A stretch of DNA of 64,000 nt from JAWKWH01 sp965204295 (GCA_965204295.1 OZ241973.1:2728001-2792000); one strand, 5' to 3'; counted from the first letter of the stretch, positions 1 through 9,692 are shown. The notes: generated by a model from the letters alone, not told the origin. Made by a program: numbers and translations.

Positions 1-1777
1 TGATAACGCCGAGCAGATAACTGCCGCTGGAACGGATATCGCGAACATATTCCTCATAACGGTCGGAACCGAGCGGACCGAATAGCGCGGACTGCATCAA
101 TTCGGAAAAGCCTATAATTGCGTTGAGCGGTGTGCGCAGTTCATGCGACATGTTGGCGAGGAACTCGGACTTCGCCTTGTTGGCGGCTTCCGCACGCTCC
201 GTTTCCTTCATGTATTTCCTGTTGAGGTCGACCAGTTCGTGAGTGCGTTCTTTCTCCGATTTGCGCGCTAGCGACAGGTCATGGATTGTCGCTATCAGAC
301 GGCGTTCGCTGTCGACCAGTTTTTCTTCATGTTGCTTGAGTTGCGTGATGTCGGTGCCGATCGACACCGTGCCGCCATCCTTGGTCGGCAATTCATTGAC
401 CTGAAACCAGCGGCCATCCGCGAGATGGCGTTCGAAGGTCCGGTTGCCCTCGCCGTCGATCGGGCCGGCGAGGCGACGTTCGAAGACGAATGCAGTCATG
501 CGCTTTTCGACTTCCGTCTTCGAGGCGCCGGGAACGGCATCGGCGGCGGCCAAACCCATGTGATCCAGATAGATGGTGTTGCACATGACGAGGCGGTCGT
601 CGGCATCCCACAACACGAAAGACTCGGGAACGTTCTCGATCGCGGCCCGCAAACGCATGTCGGCGGTCTCCGACTGCATCGCCAGCCGCTGCTGCTCGGT
701 GACGTCCACGGCGATGCCGACGAGGTGCACTTCCGGAAACTCGCGGTCGGATACTTCGGCCCGCGCCCGCATCCAGACCCAATGGCCGTCAGCGTGCTTC
801 ATGCGGAAAATGCGGTCGATGCTCTCGATTTCGCCTGCCGCGACCTGTCTGGCGATTTCGAGCAAATCGCCGTCATCCGGGTGGATGATTTCGGCCACCT
901 TGCCGAATGACAGCGTGGCGGCTGACGGCTCGTAGCCCAGCATTTCGTAAATTGACCGCGACCAATACATGCGATGGCGGCTCATGTCCCAATCCCATAA
1001 TCCGCAGCGTCCCCTCGCAAGCGCCAGGTCCACCCGCCGATGAGCCGCGAGATAGATCCGGTCCGCCTGCCGGGCGCGGGTCGTCTGGCTGAAATAGGCG
1101 TAGAGTATGATCGCCAGAATGCTTGCGGTCAGCACGAAGAGCGTGACATTGAGAGAAACCGATTTGCGCCACTCCGCGAACACCGCATCAACGGGGATGA
1201 ACGCGCCGGCGGCGCGGCCTTCCGGCAACAGGCTGAGCGCTGCATACCAATCCTGTTCGCCGATTCGAACCTGCATGACGCCCGCTCGTTCGCCAAACAG
1301 AAACAACGGTTGTCCGCCTGCAAGCAGACGCCTGAGCTGTTTGCCGGCAAATACCGGATCGCCGCTGCTCACCGCTTCGACTTCAAATTGTTCGTTGGTG
1401 ACGACAAGAACGTGACTCGATGACAGGGCGCCGAGCCGGTGCGAACTTTCAATCGCTTCATTGGGATTGGAGATGTCTGTTTTTGTGAGGGCTCGCGCCA
1501 GTTGAATGCTGCTGAGCGAGAGCATCGCACGGGCGTTGGATTCAATGCTCTCGTGCGAATTCGTCAGGGCCAGCACTCTGGCCGCCGCGACGATCATGAG
1601 GAATAGGACGATCAGGGCCGGGACGGACCTGCGAACATGGGGTTCGATCGCCAACAGGCGGCGGTAATCGGCGGCGGCGATAATTCTTGCATTGCCCTGA
1701 AGGCTGCCGGATGCCTCTCCTCGAGGGCGGCCGAATAACCGCCAACCGTTCGCGCCATGCGCGTCCGCATTCGCCAT
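1..1777 (-). CDS. PleC/PdhS-type PAS sensor histidine kinase (3' end cut by window edge)
   Basis: Inner-membrane sensor kinase. The start ATG at 1777 has GGAGAG 7 bases upstream; 592 codons are in the window. Residues about 52-71 form a first membrane helix. A periplasmic stretch follows, then a second helix, then two PAS domains (the first with a WDWDM..R.YWS core and a PAC end at ITEQQ-like VDVTEQQ, the second around [13 protein letters not shown]). A coiled coil leads into a HisKA domain with the phosphoacceptor His at residue 545 in [16 protein letters not shown]. The FGPLG..RY.EYV.DI..SG signature after the His is typical of the alphaproteobacterial PleC/DivJ/PdhS cell-cycle kinases, which act on DivK-like receivers. 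The ATPase domain lies beyond the edge, so it is unknown whether the gene is intact. Assignment to the family is firm; which paralogue it is cannot be told. It is divergent from the molybdenum hydroxylase gene. Confidence 0.9.
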   Translation of the reverse strand, partial: MANADAHGANGWRLFGRPRGEASGSLQGNARIIAAADYRRLLAIEPHVRRSVPALIVLFLMIVAAARVLALTNSHESIESNARAMLSLSSIQLARALTKTDISNPNEAIESSHRLGALSSSHVLVVTNEQFEVEAVSSGDPVFAGKQLRRLLAGGQPLFLFGERAGVMQVRIGEQDWYAALSLLPEGRAAGAFIPVDAVFAEWRKSVSLNVTLFVLTASILAIILYAYFSQTTRARQADRIYLAAHRRVDLALARGRCGLWDWDMSRHRMYWSRSIYEMLGYEPSAATLSFGKVAEIIHPDDGDLLEIARQVAAGEIESIDRIFRMKHADGHWVWMRARAEVSDREFPEVHLVGIAVDVTEQQRLAMQSETADMRLRAAIENVPESFVLWDADDRLVMCNTIYLDHMGLAAADAVPGASKTEVEKRMTAFVFERRLAGPIDGEGNRTFERHLADGRWFQVNELPTKDGGTVSIGTDITQLKQHEEKLVDSERRLIATIHDLSLARKSEKERTHELVDLNRKYMKETERAEAANKAKSEFLANMSHELRTPLNAIIGFSELMQSALFGPLGSDRYEEYVRDIRSSGSYLLGVI

Positions 1778-2140
1778 AAAGGCTCTCTCCGAAACCTGAT
1801 CTCCATGTGATCCGGCAAACGCCGCATGCCCGATCACCCATAAGGAATCAAAGGTGATTCGCCTTGTCCAGCTTTTTTTGGCTCGAAGATCGATATTGTG
1901 AGAATTTTATTGTAAGTTGATCCGATCGCGCTAAGCCAATGTTCTGTCGACGATATCTCTCAGGTCCGTCGACAGCGTCCTGAGCGAAGCAATCCCGGCC
2001 AATGCGCGCCTCGCCTTTTCGCACCCGGATCCGGAAATGAAAAAATATGGAACGCACCTCTTTACACGCCAATTCGCTATCGACAAAACGTGTTTAACGC
2101 TTATCTGTCCGTGGATTGCGGACAATTCCCAGAGGATCAT
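1778..2140. other. Divergent intergenic region
   Basis: These 363 bases separate the start codons of the minus-strand kinase and the plus-strand molybdenum hydroxylase, so both promoters should lie here. The stretch is richer in A and T than its flanks around 1860-1920 and 2040-2100. I see no convincing -35/-10 pair, inverted repeat or small gene. AGAGGA at 2131-2136 is the ribosome binding site of the hydroxylase gene. Confidence 0.5.
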
Positions 2141-4474
2141 ATGAACGCTGTTCCCCCGAAATTCGGTATCGGCGCTTCGGCGCTACGGTTGGAAGACGAC
2201 GCCTTCATCACCGGCAGAGGCAACTACGCCGACGACTGCAAGGTCGAAGGCGTTCTGCATGCCCATGTGCTTCGCTCGCCATTTGCGAAGGCGCGCATTT
2301 CCTCGATTTCCGTGGAGGAAGCGGCGGCGGCGGATGGCGTTCATTTGGTTCTTGCCGCCGCGGATATTCCGCATCTCGGCAATCTGAAATGCAGCGTCAT
2401 GCAGCCGCAGCCGGACGGGTCGCGCGCGCCGTCGCGCGACATACCGATCCTGTGCGAAGATATGGTTCAGCATGTCGGCGACGCGGTCGCTTTTGTCGTT
2501 GCCGACAGCCGCGCCCGGGCGCAGGACGCGTCGGAACTGATCGAGGTGGATTACAAGGACGAGGAACCCGCCATCGGAACCGCTTCGGCTCTTGAAGACG
2601 CGACGCCGCTGGTGTGGCCGGAATTGGGCACGAACCGCGCCTTCCTGAACGAGTGGGGCGACCGCGCCGCGACCGACGCCGCTTTCGCATCGGCCGTCAC
2701 GATTTCGAAGATTGAATTCGTCAACAACCGGATCGTGACCAACTACATGGAACCGCGCGCTGCGACCGGTGAATGGCGCGAAGACGAAGACAGGTTTGTG
2801 CTGACCACCGGGTCGCAAGGGGTGCATGGCATCCGCGATGGGCTGGCCGGCGCCGTGTTCAACATTCCCAGGGAGAAGCTCAGGGTGGTCACCGGCGATG
2901 TCGGCGGCGGCTTCGGCACCAAGGCGTTCCTTTATCGCGAGCATGCGTTGGTGCTCGAAGCGGCCAGACGGCTTGGCCGACCGGTGAAGTGGACGTCGGA
3001 CCGGTCGGAGCATTTCATGACCGACTCCCAGGGTCGCGACAATGTGACGACGGCGGAAATGGCCATGGACGAAAATGGCAGGTTTCTCGCCGTGCGTGTT
3101 CGTGTAACCGCCAATATGGGAGCATACACACATCAGTTCGGTCCGATGATTCCGATGTTCGGCTCGTACATGGGAACCGGCGTCTACGACATTCCGGTGA
3201 TGGATTATGCGGTGACGGGCGTCTACACCAACACCACGCCGGTCGATGCCTACCGCGGCGCGGGACGTCCGGAAGCCGCATTCATGATCGAAACGCTTGT
3301 CGAGGCGTGCGCCAAGGACCTCGGCGTTTCGCCGGTTGAAATCAGGCGCCGGAACTTCATCCGGCCGGACCGGTTTCCTTACCGCACGCCGGGCGGTCGC
3401 CTGTACGACGTCGGCGAGTTTGAGGCCAACATGGACCAGGCTCTGGAACGCGCCGGATGGGCCGGTTTCGATGACAGGCTCGCGGAGGCGGCGGCTCGCG
3501 GCAAACTGCGCGGCATCGGCATGTCGACCTATATCGAAGCCTGCGCGTTCGCGGGGTCGGAACCGGCATTCATCGAACTCAACGGCGACGGCACGTTCAC
3601 GTTGAAAATCGGAACCCAGTCGAACGGGCAGGGGCACGCCACGGCCTATGCCCAATTCGCCGCCGGGAAGCTCAACGTGGACATCTCGAAAATTCACGTT
3701 CGCCAAGGTGATACCGACGAACTTGAAAATGGCGGCGGCACGGGAGGTTCCCGATCGGTGCCGCTCGGTGGCGTTTCCTCGGCGCGGGCCAGCGAGGACC
3801 TCGCGAAAAAGATCAGGAAGATCGCCGCCGATGAGCTGGAGGCTTCTTCTGACGACATTGAGCTTGTCGACGGCGAGGCCGTGATCGCCGGTACCGATCG
3901 CCGGATTGATTTCGCTTCGATCGCCAGGGCCGCAAAATCGACGGAAGACCTGAAGGGCGAGGGTGAATATGTCCAGAAGGAGGCGACCTACCCCGCCGGC
4001 GCCCACATATGCGAAGTCGAGATCGATCCGGAAACCGGTGCGACAGAAATCGTCAACTACACGATTGTCGACGATTTTGGCGCGACGGTGAATCCGCTGC
4101 TGCTCGAAGGCCAGGTGCATGGCGGCGCGGTGCAGGGGATCGGCCAGGCGCTGTTCGAAGACACTGTCTACGGCGAGGATGGCCAGTTGATCACCGCCAG
4201 TTTCATGGATTACACCATGCCGCGGGCCGATGATGTGCCGGCATTTCATTTCGAGACCCGCAATGTGCCGTCGACCACGAATGCGCTCGGCATCAAGGGA
4301 GCGGGCGAGGCGGGCACGATCGGCGCCACGCCGGCCACGATGAATGCGGTCAACGACGCGCTGTGGAGGGCGCACGGCATCCGTCACATCGACATGCCGG
4401 CGACCCCGGACAAGGTGTGGCGCAAAATTGCCGACGCGAAGGCGGTCCGAGAGGCGGACAGGCGGCCCAAATGA
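2141..4474 (+). CDS. Molybdenum hydroxylase large subunit (CoxL form II-like)
   Basis: A 777-residue molybdopterin-binding subunit of the xanthine dehydrogenase/aerobic CO dehydrogenase superfamily. Start ATG 2141 was chosen over an in-frame upstream one because AGAGGA sits 4 bases before it and the family N-terminus (FGIG.S..R.ED..F..G.G.Y.DD) begins here. Visible motifs are GGGFGTK near residue 254, AYRGAGR near 370 (the form II or putative-CODH version of the active-site loop, not the AYxCSFR of true CO dehydrogenase), GTGGSRS near 540, and GAGEAG near 720 with the conserved catalytic Glu. In the family this subunit works with an FAD subunit and a 2Fe-2S subunit. Neither partner is in this window, and the next gene is on the opposite strand only 30 bases on. 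The substrate cannot be inferred; CO oxidation is unlikely given the loop sequence. Confidence 0.9.
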   Translation: MNAVPPKFGIGASALRLEDDAFITGRGNYADDCKVEGVLHAHVLRSPFAKARISSISVEEAAAADGVHLVLAAADIPHLGNLKCSVMQPQPDGSRAPSRDIPILCEDMVQHVGDAVAFVVADSRARAQDASELIEVDYKDEEPAIGTASALEDATPLVWPELGTNRAFLNEWGDRAATDAAFASAVTISKIEFVNNRIVTNYMEPRAATGEWREDEDRFVLTTGSQGVHGIRDGLAGAVFNIPREKLRVVTGDVGGGFGTKAFLYREHALVLEAARRLGRPVKWTSDRSEHFMTDSQGRDNVTTAEMAMDENGRFLAVRVRVTANMGAYTHQFGPMIPMFGSYMGTGVYDIPVMDYAVTGVYTNTTPVDAYRGAGRPEAAFMIETLVEACAKDLGVSPVEIRRRNFIRPDRFPYRTPGGRLYDVGEFEANMDQALERAGWAGFDDRLAEAAARGKLRGIGMSTYIEACAFAGSEPAFIELNGDGTFTLKIGTQSNGQGHATAYAQFAAGKLNVDISKIHVRQGDTDELENGGGTGGSRSVPLGGVSSARASEDLAKKIRKIAADELEASSDDIELVDGEAVIAGTDRRIDFASIARAAKSTEDLKGEGEYVQKEATYPAGAHICEVEIDPETGATEIVNYTIVDDFGATVNPLLLEGQVHGGAVQGIGQALFEDTVYGEDGQLITASFMDYTMPRADDVPAFHFETRNVPSTTNALGIKGAGEAGTIGATPATMNAVNDALWRAHGIRHIDMPATPDKVWRKIADAKAVREADRRPK

Positions 4475-4504
4475 TCAATGCCATCGCGGGGGTGAGAGGC
4501 ATGG

Positions 4505-5359
4505 CTACTTGTCCCCCTTGGGCTCCCAGCCGGGACGACCGAACAGGCGCATGAAGAATTCACCGGCCGATTTGGCTTTCATCAGGTCCCGCCCGAGCTG
4601 CGGCAGTTCGGAAAACCAGACCGCCAGCGGATTGATGCTGTCGAAATCGCGCGCCAGCCCGTATCGCGGCGTTTCCTCCTCGATCTGAAAAGTGCCGAAC
4701 ATACGGTCCCAGATGATCAGGATGCCGCCATAGTTCCTGTCCAGATATTTTTGATCCGATCCGTGATGAACCCGATGATGCGATGGTGTGTTCAACAGCT
4801 TTTCCAGCGGGCCGAGTTTGCCGATTGTCTCGGTGTGGAGCCAGGTCTGGTAGGCAAGTACCGTCAGTATGCCGAAGAAGATCAGTTCAGGCGGGAAGCC
4901 CAGCAAAACCAGCGGAATATGGGCGAAAAGCGACCACAACCCTTCCAGCGGACCGAACCGGATGCCGGTTATGATGTTCATGTCACGGGATGAATGATGC
5001 ACGGCGTGCTGAGTCCACAAAATGCGCACTTCATGCGCGATGCGGTGTTCCCAGTAATACGTCAGGTCGGCGAGCGGAACCGCAAGCGCGATGCTCCACC
5101 ACGCGGCCGGAATCGTCCAGGGCGCGAATGTGTCGGCGATGACGTGGTAAACGCCATAGGCGCCGGTCATGATGCCGATTTCCACCAGCAGATAGGGAAT
5201 CTGTGTCGAGGCGCTGGCGATCATCTCGCCGACTTTCCGTGCCCGCAACGAGCCCTTGAACCAGGCTTCCGCAAGTTCGATCGCAAAGATGACGGCGCCG
5301 ATGATGAAGAACGCATCATCAATCTGCGTTCCCAGATTTTGCAGCGTTTCGAAGGTCAT
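4505..5359 (-). CDS. Sterol desaturase/fatty acid hydroxylase family membrane protein
   Basis: A 284-residue di-iron membrane hydroxylase. Three histidine boxes are visible: HRIAH at 105-109, HAVHH at 118-122 and HRVHH at 195-199, with another conserved His at 175 and at least four hydrophobic segments around them. Family members insert oxygen into C-H bonds of lipids, sterols or carotenoids; the substrate here is unknown. The start ATG overlaps the stop codon of the upstream TetR gene (ATGA), so the two are translationally coupled and very probably co-transcribed. The TetR protein is therefore the likely regulator of this enzyme. A longer in-frame start lies inside the TetR gene but is not needed by the family length. 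Confidence 0.88.
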   Translation of the reverse strand: MTFETLQNLGTQIDDAFFIIGAVIFAIELAEAWFKGSLRARKVGEMIASASTQIPYLLVEIGIMTGAYGVYHVIADTFAPWTIPAAWWSIALAVPLADLTYYWEHRIAHEVRILWTQHAVHHSSRDMNIITGIRFGPLEGLWSLFAHIPLVLLGFPPELIFFGILTVLAYQTWLHTETIGKLGPLEKLLNTPSHHRVHHGSDQKYLDRNYGGILIIWDRMFGTFQIEEETPRYGLARDFDSINPLAVWFSELPQLGRDLMKAKSAGEFFMRLFGRPGWEPKGDK

Positions 5360-5913
5360 GATCCGTCTCCGCCCAAACCTTTCGTCAGAGTGCGCCAGGC
5401 GAGATCGGCCGCCTGCGACGGCGTCGCCTGCCGGTCGCGGACCATCGTCCATGCAGCGTGGATGAGGATTTCGTAAGCTTCCGCGACCCATGCGGTCGGA
5501 ACATTCGGGTCAAACGTTCCTTCCGATTTTGCCGCGTCGATCTCTTCGGCAAGTTCTTCGAGGCCGGCACGGTAGGCGGCGGCGACCTCAGGATCGTGCT
5601 CGACGGGCTCGTGAGCCAGAAACCATTGCCGGTCGGCCAGCGGGATCATCGCTGCAAGCGCAAGCTGTAGGCCCTGTGTATGGCTGGCTGCGGATTTTGT
5701 CTCTTGATCGATTGCCGCATCAAGCTCCCGCTGCGCCTGCCGGGCAAGTTCCAACATCAGCGCATCGCGTGATTTGAAATGGCGATGCAAGGTCGCACGG
5801 CCGACACCGGCATGTTCCGCAACATCGGCAAGTGTTGCGGCCGGCCGGCGGCTGAATGTCTGAAACGCCGCCTCGATAATGGCGTCGCGAGCGCCGGGTC
5901 TTATTTTGTCCAT
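5356..5913 (-). CDS. TetR family transcriptional regulator
   Basis: A 185-residue regulator with an N-terminal TetR helix-turn-helix at about residues 22-50 (ATLADVAEHAGVGRATLHRHF) and a variable ligand-binding C-terminal half. It is first in a two-gene operon with the sterol-desaturase-like enzyme, sharing ATGA. There is no Shine-Dalgarno sequence. The start codon directly abuts a perfect 16-base palindrome, and a TTGAAA/CATATA promoter with 17-base spacing places transcription initiation at or next to the A of the ATG. This suggests a leaderless mRNA and autorepression. Ligand unknown, perhaps the lipid handled by the downstream enzyme. Confidence 0.9.
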   Translation of the reverse strand: MDKIRPGARDAIIEAAFQTFSRRPAATLADVAEHAGVGRATLHRHFKSRDALMLELARQAQRELDAAIDQETKSAASHTQGLQLALAAMIPLADRQWFLAHEPVEHDPEVAAAYRAGLEELAEEIDAAKSEGTFDPNVPTAWVAEAYEILIHAAWTMVRDRQATPSQAADLAWRTLTKGLGGDGS

Positions 5914-5948
5914 GAGACATATATGTCTCGTTTGAGATATTATTTCAA
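5914..5948 (-). promoter_or_regulatory. TetR operon promoter with overlapping operator palindrome
   Basis: Reading the minus strand, TTGAAA (5948-5943), 17 bases, then CATATA (5925-5920) form a sigma-70-like promoter. GAGACATATATGTCTC at 5929-5914 is a perfect palindrome covering the -10 element and ending directly before the start codon at 5913. Its position fits an operator for autorepression by the TetR protein. Promoter and operator are inferred from sequence. Confidence 0.65.
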
Positions 5949-6106
5949 TAGGGTGAGATAGTTTTCGTCAGCGATTCCGCGAGGCGCCGCCGGCGCGCCC
6001 GAATTCGTCGGAACGGATCGCCCCGCGCCCGAAACGATCCGAAAGGTGTTTTTTCGTTCCCTATTTGTTTGGCGTTTTGGTCCCGAATCGCTACATTCAC
6101 GCTCCG

Positions 6107-8605
6107 ATGGCCGGGTATTCAGACGAGTTTCTCGAGGAAGACGCGCCGCGCCCGCGCGCCGGCGGCATCGCCGTGCGCGCCATGGGGGCGCGGGCCGCGC
6201 CCGCCTATCTCGACGGGCTGAATCCGGAACAGCGCCGCGCGGTCGAAACGACCGAGGGTCCGGTGCTTGTGCTTGCCGGCGCCGGCACGGGCAAAACGCG
6301 GGTGCTGACCACCCGCATCGCGCATATCCTCGCTGCCGGCAAGGCGTTTCCGAGCCAGATTCTCGCCGTCACCTTCACCAACAAGGCGGCGCGGGAAATG
6401 AAGGAGCGTATCGGCATCCTCGTCGGCGAGGCGGTGGAGGGAATGCCCTGGCTCGGCACGTTTCACTCGATCGGCGTCCGCATGCTGCGCCGCCACCCGG
6501 AACTGGCCGGGTTGAAGTCGAATTTCACGATTCTCGACACGGATGACGTGATCAGGTTGCTCAAACAGCTCATCCGGGCCGAAGGGCTGGACGACAAGCG
6601 CTGGCCGGCGCGGCAATTCGCCATGATGATCGACGGCTGGAAGAACAAGGGGTCGGGTCCGGCCGACATCCCGGCTGGCGACGCGCGCTCCTTCGCCAAT
6701 GGCAAGGGCCGTGAACTGTTCGCGGCCTATCAGGAGCGGCTGAAAACGCTGAACGCGGTCGATTTCGGCGATCTGCTTTGCCATCCGATCCGCATGCTGC
6801 GCGACAATCCGGATGTGCTCGCCGAATACGCCCGCAAGTTCAAATACATCCTCGTTGACGAGTATCAGGACACGAATACCGCGCAATATATGTGGTTGCG
6901 GCTGACCGCGCAGCGGCCCCCCCCCGCGCGCGCGGGGAGCGGCTCTTCCGCCCCCAATATCTGCTGTGTCGGCGACGACGATCAGTCGATCTATGGCTGG
7001 CGCGGGGCGGAAGTCGACAACATCCTGCGGTTTGAAAAGGATTTCCCCGGCGCGGCCGTCATCCGGCTTGAACGCAACTACCGTTCGACCGCGCATATTC
7101 TCGCCGCCGCCTCGCACCTGATCGGCCACAATGAGGGGCGGCTGGGCAAGACGCTGTTCACCGAGGCCGGCGACCCGGACGACCCCAGGGTCAATGTTCA
7201 CGCCGCCTGGGATTCGGAGGAAGAGGCCCGCGCCGTCGGCGACGAGATCGAGAGCCATCAAAGACGGGGCGAAAACCTCAACGACATGGCCATTCTCGTG
7301 CGCGCCTCGTTTCAAATGCGTGAATTCGAAGACCGCTTCGTCACGCTCGGCCTGAACTATCGCGTCATCGGCGGTCCGCGCTTCTATGAGCGCAAGGAGA
7401 TCCGCGACGCGCTCGCCTATCTGCGCGTCGTCGCGCAGGAAGCGGACGATCTGGCGTTCGAGCGCATCGTCAATACGCCCAAACGCGGCCTGGGCGAAGC
7501 GGCCATGCGTCAGATTCACGATGCGGCGCGGGCCGGCCGCGTGCCGCTGCTGCGGGCGGCGGCCGATCTGGTCGGGACCGAGGAGATGAAGCCGCGCCAG
7601 CGCAATTCGTTGCGCGATCTTGTTGAGGCTTTTCGGCGCTGGCAGGGCCTGATCGAGACGACGCCGCACACCGAACTCGCCGGGCTGATCCTCGAAGAGA
7701 GCGGCTACACCGACATGTGGAGGAACGACCGCTCCGCCGACGCGCCGGGCCGGCTCGACAATCTGAAGGAACTGATCCGCTCCATGGAGGAATATGAAAG
7801 TCTGCGCGGCTTTCTGGAGCATGTCTCGCTGGTGATGGACGCCGAGCGTAACGAGGACATGGACGCCGTCAATATCATGACGCTGCATTCGGCCAAGGGG
7901 CTGGAATTCGAGACCGTCTTCCTGCCGGGCTGGGAGGAGGGGCTGTTTCCGCACCAGCGCGCGCTCGACGAGGACGGCCGCGCCGGGCTCGAGGAGGAAC
8001 GACGTCTCGCCTATGTCGGGCTGACGCGCGCAAAACGCAATCTGCACATCTGGTTCGTTTCGAACCGCCGCATTCACGGGCTGTGGCAGACGACACTCCC
8101 GTCGCGCTTTCTCGACGAACTGCCCGAAGATCACGTCGAGGCGGCCGGGGGCGATTCATCCTATGGCGGCTACAATACGGGCGCCGGGCGCGCCGTTTCC
8201 GGCGGGCCTTACGGGGCCTCGCGCTTCGACGAGGCCGACCCGTTCCGGAATTCCTACGCCACGCCGGGCTGGAAGCGGGCGCGGGCCAACCGTTCGCAGG
8301 CCACCGCGCGCAACTGGGGCTCACGCTCCGGCCACGCGGTGGAACGCATCGGCTATGGCGAGACGGATTCCGGTTTCGGCGCGGGCCCGGTCAAGACGCG
8401 CACGATCGAGGGCGAACCGGTGGCCAAATCCGTCGCCGTCGAACCCTCGCGCTTCTCCGTCGGCGACCGGGTGTTTCATCTGAAATTCGGCAATGGCGAT
8501 ATCGCCGCCATCGACGGCGACAAGCTGACCGTCGATTTCGACAAGGCCGGGCGGAAAAGAGTGCTGGAGAGTTTTGTCGAGGGCGCCGCAAGCGGCAGGC
8601 GATGA
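6107..8605 (+). CDS. uvrD: UvrD/PcrA-type superfamily 1 DNA helicase
   Basis: An 832-residue 3'-5' DNA helicase of nucleotide excision and mismatch repair. All SF1A motifs are present: Q-motif LNPEQRRAV, Walker A AGAGTGKT near residue 60, Ia VTFTNKAAREMKER, Walker B DEYQDTN near 250, motif III VGDDDQSIYGWRGA, motif IV RLERNYRS, motif V TLHSAKGLEFE near 594 and motif VI RRLAYVGLTRAKR. The C-terminus (about 785-832, GDRVFHLKFGNGDIAAIDGDKLTVDF split by no gap) is the Tudor-like module that PcrA/UvrD use to contact RNA polymerase. ATG 6107 was preferred to an earlier in-frame codon because the family N-terminus starts near it; no strong ribosome site is seen. A short proline-rich linker between motifs II and III is encoded by a run of nine C at 6917-6925. 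Confidence 0.95.
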   Translation: MAGYSDEFLEEDAPRPRAGGIAVRAMGARAAPAYLDGLNPEQRRAVETTEGPVLVLAGAGTGKTRVLTTRIAHILAAGKAFPSQILAVTFTNKAAREMKERIGILVGEAVEGMPWLGTFHSIGVRMLRRHPELAGLKSNFTILDTDDVIRLLKQLIRAEGLDDKRWPARQFAMMIDGWKNKGSGPADIPAGDARSFANGKGRELFAAYQERLKTLNAVDFGDLLCHPIRMLRDNPDVLAEYARKFKYILVDEYQDTNTAQYMWLRLTAQRPPPARAGSGSSAPNICCVGDDDQSIYGWRGAEVDNILRFEKDFPGAAVIRLERNYRSTAHILAAASHLIGHNEGRLGKTLFTEAGDPDDPRVNVHAAWDSEEEARAVGDEIESHQRRGENLNDMAILVRASFQMREFEDRFVTLGLNYRVIGGPRFYERKEIRDALAYLRVVAQEADDLAFERIVNTPKRGLGEAAMRQIHDAARAGRVPLLRAAADLVGTEEMKPRQRNSLRDLVEAFRRWQGLIETTPHTELAGLILEESGYTDMWRNDRSADAPGRLDNLKELIRSMEEYESLRGFLEHVSLVMDAERNEDMDAVNIMTLHSAKGLEFETVFLPGWEEGLFPHQRALDEDGRAGLEEERRLAYVGLTRAKRNLHIWFVSNRRIHGLWQTTLPSRFLDELPEDHVEAAGGDSSYGGYNTGAGRAVSGGPYGASRFDEADPFRNSYATPGWKRARANRSQATARNWGSRSGHAVERIGYGETDSGFGAGPVKTRTIEGEPVAKSVAVEPSRFSVGDRVFHLKFGNGDIAAIDGDKLTVDFDKAGRKRVLESFVEGAASGRR

Positions 8606-8674
8606 TTCGATGACTCGCCGGCCTTCTTCCCCAAAGGCGCTTTTCCGCCGCGCTGTCCGTTTGTGCAAAAGCCC

Positions 8675-8702
8675 TTGACGGTTTGGGTTGGGTTTATATG
8701 AT
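8675..8702 (+). promoter_or_regulatory. Promoter of the AT-rich secreted-protein gene
   Basis: TTGACG at 8675-8680 and TATGAT at 8697-8702 with 16-base spacing match the sigma-70 consensus closely. It lies about 50 bases before the signal-peptide gene at 8756. GGAGG at 8737-8741 lies between the promoter and the start codon. Confidence 0.6.
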
Positions 8703-8755
8703 TGCGTTGAGCGGTGCGTCGCCATAGCGGTTTTTTGGAGGATGTGGAAAGAGCT

Positions 8756-9692
8756 ATGAGAAAAATCGTGTTGCTATTGAGTGCGATCGCCTTTTTCGTT
8801 TTTGCGACGAGCCCTGGTTTTGGGGAAAGTTATAGATCTGGTAGTTTTGGATGTGGTGATTTTGAGGATACCGAAAGACAGTATAAAGAACAATTAAATG
8901 ATCCTGATCCTTCTGTGAATGTGACCTTAGTTTATGCTATCTGTCTCTTATTAAAAGGTGAAGTGACTAACAATCAAGACAATGTTTCCAAGGGAATGTT
9001 GATATTACATGGTTTAGCTGACCAACACAGCAATATTGTAGCTAATTATTGGATAGCAGAATACCATCTTTCAGGAGGGGATTTCAAAAAAAGTATAGCT
9101 GACAGAAATTTGGATTTAGCCGCCCATTATTATTCCAGAACACTGGCTATCATAAAGACTTATAATAACTACCCTCCCCTTGAATACTTTACATGGGAGG
9201 CAACTGATAACATAGAAATGACAGCTTATTATAAGTTACCTATTGTTTATTTAGCCATGTTTTATAAAGGGGTTTCTGGTGACTACCAAGTGAGGTTACT
9301 TAATTCTCCCAGTTATGTAAGGGGATCGAGACTTAGAAACTTACCCTGAATACAGAGATAATATTATGGGTTATATTAATTTAGCGATAGAGCATGCGGG
9401 GAATTGTAAAAATCTTCCTCTCAAGAGACATTTTAAAAAGCCTGCTTCTCCTTATTTTATAAAGGTTTGTGCTATTTATGAAGAGAAAGCCAAGCTTTTA
9501 AAATCAGCTTATATGAAAAGACAGCTTATTTTAAATCAGGACAACTGTAAGGATATAGGATCCGATGAAACAGTTTTTGCCTATTGTCCTGAAAATGATG
9601 AGGCAATACAAAAAGTTGTCGATACTTATGACTCTATATTTGTAGAAATTGAGGAAATACTCTACCCTATTCGTGACATTCTTGTAAAATAA
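8756..9692 (+). pseudogene. Secreted Sel1/TPR-like protein of unknown function, frameshifted
   Basis: AT-rich, unlike its GC-rich neighbours, which points to horizontal transfer. The first frame (8756-9349) begins with a signal peptide (MRKIVLLLSAIAFFVFATS). It continues with alpha-helical text resembling Sel1/TPR repeats (AICLLLKGE, ANYWIAEYHLSGG, DLAAHYYSRTLAII) and stops after ...PSYVRGSRLRNLP. A second frame is open from 9321 (GDRDLETYPEYRDNIMGYINLAIEH...) to 9692 and continues the same style of sequence. A single-base slip near 9316-9325 (GTAAGGGG) would join them into one protein of about 312 residues. Either the gene is broken or the assembly has an indel. I do not recognise the family. 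Conserved Cys residues (GCGDFED, GNCKNLP, DNCKDIG, YCPEND) could form disulfides in the periplasm. Confidence 0.6.

Noticed and set aside
2183..4387. Long antisense open frame of 734 codons opposite the molybdenum hydroxylase gene
   Set aside because: It mirrors the codon structure of the real gene in GC-rich DNA, has no recognisable domain and no ribosome site.
2141..4474. Calling the gene a true aerobic CO dehydrogenase (coxL)
   Set aside because: The active-site loop is AYRGAGR, not the AYxCSFR form with the Cu-binding Cys.
6119..8134. Antisense open frame of 671 codons opposite uvrD
   Set aside because: No domain similarity; explained by GC-rich third codon positions of the helicase gene.
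8742..8759. Five-codon leader ORF (MWKEL) with GGAGG directly before its ATG and a stop overlapping the next start
   Set aside because: Attractive as a coupling leader, but the GGAGG touches the ATG and is too close to act; probably chance.
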